Source: CAZBJJ01 sp964492245
Lineage (GTDB): Bacteria; Spirochaetota; Spirochaetia; Treponematales; Breznakiellaceae
Direction: 5' to 3'
NCBI GenBank assembly: GCA_964492245.1
Contig: CAZBJJ010000001.1
Coordinates: 62,001-126,000, forward strand
Length of the DNA: 64,000 bases
Shown here: in pieces, positions 60,720-64,000 of the stretch
Layout of the letters: each line of letters opens with the position of its first letter
Numbering within the stretch: the first letter of the stretch is position 1
Made by a program: the position numbers and the translations under genes
Notes under the pieces: model-generated
Told to the model about the DNA's origin: nothing
Seen by the model: only the letters and a program-made list of their open reading frames with translations
The model's database searches: none

Positions 60720-61140
60720 AAACCTTGCCCCGCTGGCCAGAGAGTTCTAAATAGGCTAAATCGGCCAGGCCAAAACCCGCGTTTGTGGCTAGGTCCTTTG
60801 CATATTCATCGTCGAGCATATCCTTATACATTTTGCCGGCAAAGGAATTGTCCGATAAATCGCTTTCGGGGACGGTTTTTCGCATTTCTTTAAGCAGGGT
60901 TTTCATAAAAAATGTTTCCAGCTCTTGGCACTGTGCATATAATTCACTGGATTTATCGACCATCTGAGCCCTGCCTGCCCGTCCACTGCCAAGGCCCCCA
61001 TCGTTTTTTGCAGCGCCCTCGGCTTGGGCTAAAACCTCGGAAAAAGTTGCTCTATTTTCATGCACATTGCTCGATTTTTTAACAAGATAATCCACCCTAG
61101 CCTGCTCGTAATTTATATTTATAGACGCTGCATTAATCAT
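60706..61140 (-). CDS. flgJ: Flagellar rod assembly protein, FlgJ N-terminal type
   Basis: A 144-aa rod-cap/scaffold protein corresponding to the N-terminal domain of enterobacterial FlgJ, with the rod-binding segment FFMKTLLKEMRKTVPE near 74 and MYKDMLDDEYAKDLA near 105. It lacks the muramidase domain, as is usual in many bacteria. It lies 8 nt after flgG and ends the rod gene run. Confidence 0.88.
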   Translation of the reverse strand: MINAASININYEQARVDYLVKKSSNVHENRATFSEVLAQAEGAAKNDGGLGSGRAGRAQMVDKSSELYAQCQELETFFMKTLLKEMRKTVPESDLSDNSFAGKMYKDMLDDEYAKDLATNAGFGLADLAYLELSGQRGKVSIEV

Positions 61141-61148
61141 TTTTTATC

Positions 61149-61943
61149 TTACCTCTTTAATCCAGTGGCAATGCCCAGCATGTTGTCGCTTGTCTGGATG
61201 GTCTTGGAATTAAATTCATAGGCCCGCTGTGCCACAATTAAATTGACCATTTCTCGCACCACCGAGACATTCGACATCTCTAAGAATTTATGTTTTACTG
61301 TTCCCATACCATCGAAGCCAGGCCTTCCACCGACGGCATCTCCGGAGGCATTGCTGGTTTTAAATAAGTTTTCGCCAATTGCGGTTAAACCTGTCGGGTT
61401 TGGAAAGCGGTATAATTCAAGCTGCCCTACATCCACCATGTCATCGAGGCCTGGCAACATTACCTGTACCCGCCCATCGTTAGAAATTGCCAGTGTTTCT
61501 TTCATAAAGCCTTCGGGCATCACTATATCGGGGAGCACCTTGTAGCCATTATTAGTTACTAAGCGACCGTCGGAATCCAGCTGCAGGGCTCCGTCGCGCG
61601 AATAGGCATAAGAGCCATCGTACATCTGAATTCTAAAAAAGCCCTCGCCGTTTATTGCAAGGTCGGTAACATTTTCGGTATGCTGTAAGGAGCCTTGGCC
61701 AAACATGCGCTGGGTAGCTGCTAATTTTACGCCATGGCCCATTTGGGTACCAACTGGTACAACGGTGTCCTCGGTGGCGGGTGTGCCCGCTAGGCGAATA
61801 GTTTGATAAAGCAGATCTTCAAAATCTGCACGCATTTTTTTAAAGCCCGTGGTATTCACGTTGGCTAGGTTGTTTGAAATTGTATCAATATTGGCCTGTT
61901 GGCCAATCATACCGGAAGCGCCGGTCCATAGACTGCGAACCAT
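61149..61943 (-). CDS. flgG: Flagellar distal rod protein FlgG
   Basis: The 264-aa rod protein has the N-terminal rod/hook motif MIGQQANIDTISNNLANVNTTGFKK near 11, and the C-terminal NVSVVREMVNLIVAQRAYEFNSKTIQTSD near 228. In spirochaetes the rod belongs to the periplasmic flagellum. It follows flgF by 11 nt. Confidence 0.95.
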   Translation of the reverse strand: MVRSLWTGASGMIGQQANIDTISNNLANVNTTGFKKMRADFEDLLYQTIRLAGTPATEDTVVPVGTQMGHGVKLAATQRMFGQGSLQHTENVTDLAINGEGFFRIQMYDGSYAYSRDGALQLDSDGRLVTNNGYKVLPDIVMPEGFMKETLAISNDGRVQVMLPGLDDMVDVGQLELYRFPNPTGLTAIGENLFKTSNASGDAVGGRPGFDGMGTVKHKFLEMSNVSVVREMVNLIVAQRAYEFNSKTIQTSDNMLGIATGLKR

Positions 61944-61954
61944 ATATTAACTCC

Positions 61955-62809
61955 TTATACCTTTATTACTTCATTTAACAATTTGCCAAGCATACCATCT
62001 ACACTCTGTATTGTTTTTTGATTGGCCTCGTAGGCGCGGTTAACTTCTATCATGCGGACCATTTCTAAGACCGCATTTACATTCGAACCCTCTACAAAAC
62101 CCTGTACCACCTTAGGCCGATTCTCAATATCCATAAGCTGGGCAGGCCCGGAAATTTCGGTATCGCGGTATAGGCTGCTGCCCTGTTTGGCCAAATAGCG
62201 GTCGTTTTCGAATTCGACAATTTTAAGAGTGTCTAAATGCACTGCCTCGCCCCAGGGGTTGTTTTCCCGAGAGACCATACGGCTGGGATCGCCATCGTGA
62301 AATTCAGCATTTACCCAAATGCGGCCCTGCTTATCAATTAAAAAATTATTGGCCTTTATCATAATCGGGCCCTCTTCGCCTAAAACTGGCAGCCCCTCTT
62401 TTGTCTCTAGGTAACCCTCTTTTCCCAATTGAAAAGAGCCATTTCTAGTATAGCGCTCGCCACGTTCGGTATGTACAGCTAAAAAGCCCTGCCCATCGAG
62501 GGCAATGTCGTAGTCGCTTTCTGTCTCTTTTAGGGGTCCCTGTTCAAAACTGGTGAACACTTCGTTCGATTCAACGCCCAGGCCTATTTTTCCAATTATT
62601 GGTGCTGCATCGCCAGATCCAAAGGGATGCTGATATACCCCATCGTCGTTTAAGCGTCGTAACAATAGTTCGGGAAAAGATTTATGAATAGCCGTATCGC
62701 GTTTATAGCTATCTGTATCTACATTGGCTAAATTATTGGCAAGCGCATCCAGTCGAACCTGTTGGGCGTTCATCCCACTTGCTGCCGTGTACCATCCTCG
62801 TATCACCAT
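61955..62809 (-). CDS. flgF: Flagellar proximal rod protein FlgF
   Basis: About 284 aa from ATG 62809, with the rod motif AASGMNAQQVRLDALANNLAN near 8 and the C-terminal GSNVNAVLEMVRMIEVNRAYEAN near 235. It is FlgF/FlgG-like; being next to a clear FlgG and slightly longer it is called FlgF. An upstream in-frame start at 62833 is less likely. Confidence 0.88.
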   Translation of the reverse strand: MVIRGWYTAASGMNAQQVRLDALANNLANVDTDSYKRDTAIHKSFPELLLRRLNDDGVYQHPFGSGDAAPIIGKIGLGVESNEVFTSFEQGPLKETESDYDIALDGQGFLAVHTERGERYTRNGSFQLGKEGYLETKEGLPVLGEEGPIMIKANNFLIDKQGRIWVNAEFHDGDPSRMVSRENNPWGEAVHLDTLKIVEFENDRYLAKQGSSLYRDTEISGPAQLMDIENRPKVVQGFVEGSNVNAVLEMVRMIEVNRAYEANQKTIQSVDGMLGKLLNEVIKV

Positions 62810-62860
62810 TGCCTCCAGATACAATATCGGCAAATAGGAGGGCAGTTCTTAATATTCTTT

Positions 62861-63463
62861 TTATTCGCGAATAATTTCTACCTCGCCCCTGGGCGAAATG
62901 CTTAAACTATAGACTGCGCCAATTTCGTAGTTGGCAATGTTGTCAATTTGCACCCGAATGTATGAAGAGGTATCTGTATAGCCACTGCGCAGAAGGCTAA
63001 ATATTTTTTTAATATAGCGCTGCTCTTTACTATTCTGCCCATTATAGCTCTGTATAAGAGGTAGGCCTTTATCGATATAGTAAATCCATAGCTTGTTTGC
63101 CTTTTGGACGGGTAGCGCATCGGTATAAATTTTCAAGGGAAAACCCAGCCAGATATCTTGAATCGGCACAAGAACGGACTCAATTTTCAACTCGCGCCCA
63201 ACCCAGGCCCGCTCGGCCTGGGCAACTTCGCGGTTATCGATATTGTAAAAATAAAAACGGGCCGAAATACCACTTTCGCCCCGGCTTAAAAGCATAAAGC
63301 GCATGGGAATTTGAGCGGCCTTAGTTATTACCGCATTACTTTGCAGGCGCAGCATTCGTTTTGGAGGCGTAAAGTAATTAACATATAACAAGCAGGCGGT
63401 AAGGGAAAAAAGAAGGAAGGTAAGACTGAGGCCGAAAAGCCATTTAAATACTTTTTTCTTCAT
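62861..63463 (-). CDS. Membrane-anchored protein of unknown function in the rod operon
   Basis: A 200-aa protein with a basic N-terminus, one span (about 9-30, with a Cys at 24) and a beta-rich domain, likely outside the cytoplasm. No family recognised. It lies between ligA and flgF on the same strand, with gaps of 3 and about 50 nt. Because its neighbours encode the rod, a role in flagellar assembly is possible. Confidence 0.68.
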   Translation of the reverse strand: MKKKVFKWLFGLSLTFLLFSLTACLLYVNYFTPPKRMLRLQSNAVITKAAQIPMRFMLLSRGESGISARFYFYNIDNREVAQAERAWVGRELKIESVLVPIQDIWLGFPLKIYTDALPVQKANKLWIYYIDKGLPLIQSYNGQNSKEQRYIKKIFSLLRSGYTDTSSYIRVQIDNIANYEIGAVYSLSISPRGEVEIIRE

Positions 63464-63466
63464 TAC

Positions 63467-64000
63467 CTAGCTCCGACTGTTTTTATTTAAAATATCTAAA
63501 AATTCCTGTTCAGTTAAGATGGCTATGCCAAGTTCGCTCGCCTTCCGGCCCTTTGCCGAGCTGCCCAAAGCCTCGTTGGTCACTAAATAGGACAGGTCCT
63601 TTGTTACCGTATTTTTAGCCTGGCCCCCTAGGGCCTTTACCCGCTCTTGGGCCTCGCTGCGGCGCAGACTGGTAAGCTCGCCGGTAAAACAGAAGGACAG
63701 GCCCCGCAGCCTTTGGTCCGCTATTGGCCCTTTTAAAACGACCCTGCCTATGGCCAGAACCTCTGCCATGTCCCCTTGCACCTCTCGTAGCCCCTCGTAC
63801 AGGGCGCTAGCTAAAATTTCGCCTATACCGTGAATAGAGGCAAAATCATCGCGCGAAGCATTGAATAATTTTTCCCAGCTGTCTATGCCCGCCTGGCTTA
63901 TTTTTTCCAGCGAGGTTTCGCCCAGGCCCTCGATATCGAAACCGGCGACAAAGCGGGCCAATGACACTTCGCGGCGGCGCTGAATGTTGGCCACTACCTT
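63467..64000 (-). CDS. ligA: NAD-dependent DNA ligase, C-terminal part
   Basis: The last 178 residues of a ligase that runs off the window. The helix-hairpin-helix region (FDIEGLGETSLEKI and FASIHGIGEILASALYEGL) is followed by a BRCT domain (LRGLSFCFTGELTSLRR, ALGGQAKNTVTKDLSYLV). Both are typical of the LigA C-terminus. The catalytic half lies beyond position 64000. An unknown gene starts 3 nt after its stop. Confidence 0.92.
   Translation of the reverse strand, partial: KVVANIQRRREVSLARFVAGFDIEGLGETSLEKISQAGIDSWEKLFNASRDDFASIHGIGEILASALYEGLREVQGDMAEVLAIGRVVLKGPIADQRLRGLSFCFTGELTSLRRSEAQERVKALGGQAKNTVTKDLSYLVTNEALGSSAKGRKASELGIAILTEQEFLDILNKNSRS

Overview
This is a densely coded chromosomal window from a spirochaete, most likely Treponema-like. 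It is moderately AT-rich by eye, with almost no gaps and many genes sharing start and stop codons. Evidence for the lineage: a cytidylate kinase fused to ribosomal protein S1; the order rpsB-tsf-frr-uppS-cdsA-dxr-rseP without pyrH; a radical-SAM protein fused to a DUF2344-type domain; spirochaete-style flagellar rod genes (flgF, flgG, flgJ-type); many anchored TPR/HEAT proteins; and the pairing of a class III adenylate cyclase with a cNMP-binding protein. No insertion sequence, prophage, CRISPR array or rRNA operon is visible. The assignment rests on memory of gene content, not on a search.

Layout. 1-4962: pta (minus), then rpe and three linked envelope-type genes of unknown role (secreted TPR, secreted beta-rich, TPR with one membrane span). 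4971-6152: a divergent PRPP synthetase. 6243-17466: a long plus-strand run of recA, folK, scpA, scpB, an RluB-type synthase, cmk-rpsA, a GAF/sigma-54 activator, a TPR protein, a CHASE2 adenylate cyclase and a lipoprotein. 17563-26498 (minus): mreB-mreC-mreD-pbp2-rodA, a radical-SAM/DUF2344 protein after it and a TPR protein ahead of it. 26538-34136 (minus): RNase P RNA, a zinc-ribbon protein, rpoD, dnaG, mltG, a small protein, an MBL hydrolase and a cysteine-cluster protein. 34197-34376 (minus): tRNA-Tyr and tRNA-Thr. 34455-35827 (minus): AroH chorismate mutase, a small membrane protein and thiamine pyrophosphokinase. 35872-39220: a CCA/poly(A) nucleotidyltransferase (plus), then rnc, acpP, rpmF and coaD (minus).

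39327-53070 is mostly plus: a lipoprotein, a HEAT protein, tRNA-Arg, maf, the rpsB-to-rseP cluster, a cation/proton antiporter, folC (with an RluA-type synthase convergent to it) and a YihY-cNMP fusion. 53033-59950 (minus): an RluD-type synthase, a small secreted protein, yggS, rsmA, a ComEC-like protein without its hydrolase domain, a HEAT protein and a PilZ protein. 60081-60719: a CPBP membrane protease (plus). 60706-64000 (minus): flgJ-type, flgG, flgF, an unknown anchored protein and the 3' end of ligA.

Functional themes: translation and RNA processing (S1, S2, EF-Ts, RRF, L32, RNase P, RNase III, CCA enzyme, three pseudouridine synthases, RsmA); cell shape and envelope; replication and chromosome segregation; and second messengers (an adenylate cyclase, a cNMP-domain membrane protein, a PilZ receptor). 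Regulatory sequence is readable: consensus -35/-10 pairs with 17-18 nt spacers sit before rnpB, tRNA-Thr, tRNA-Arg and rpmF; two tRNA units end in clear Rho-independent terminators; rpsB has a hairpin leader ending at its Shine-Dalgarno; and rpe, the 39327 lipoprotein gene and perhaps cca look leaderless. No single clearly new multi-gene system stands out. The best candidates for unexplored biology are the cAMP/YihY link, the conserved-looking unknown trio at 1847-4962, internal initiation of S1 inside the cmk-rpsA gene, and the leaderless starts.
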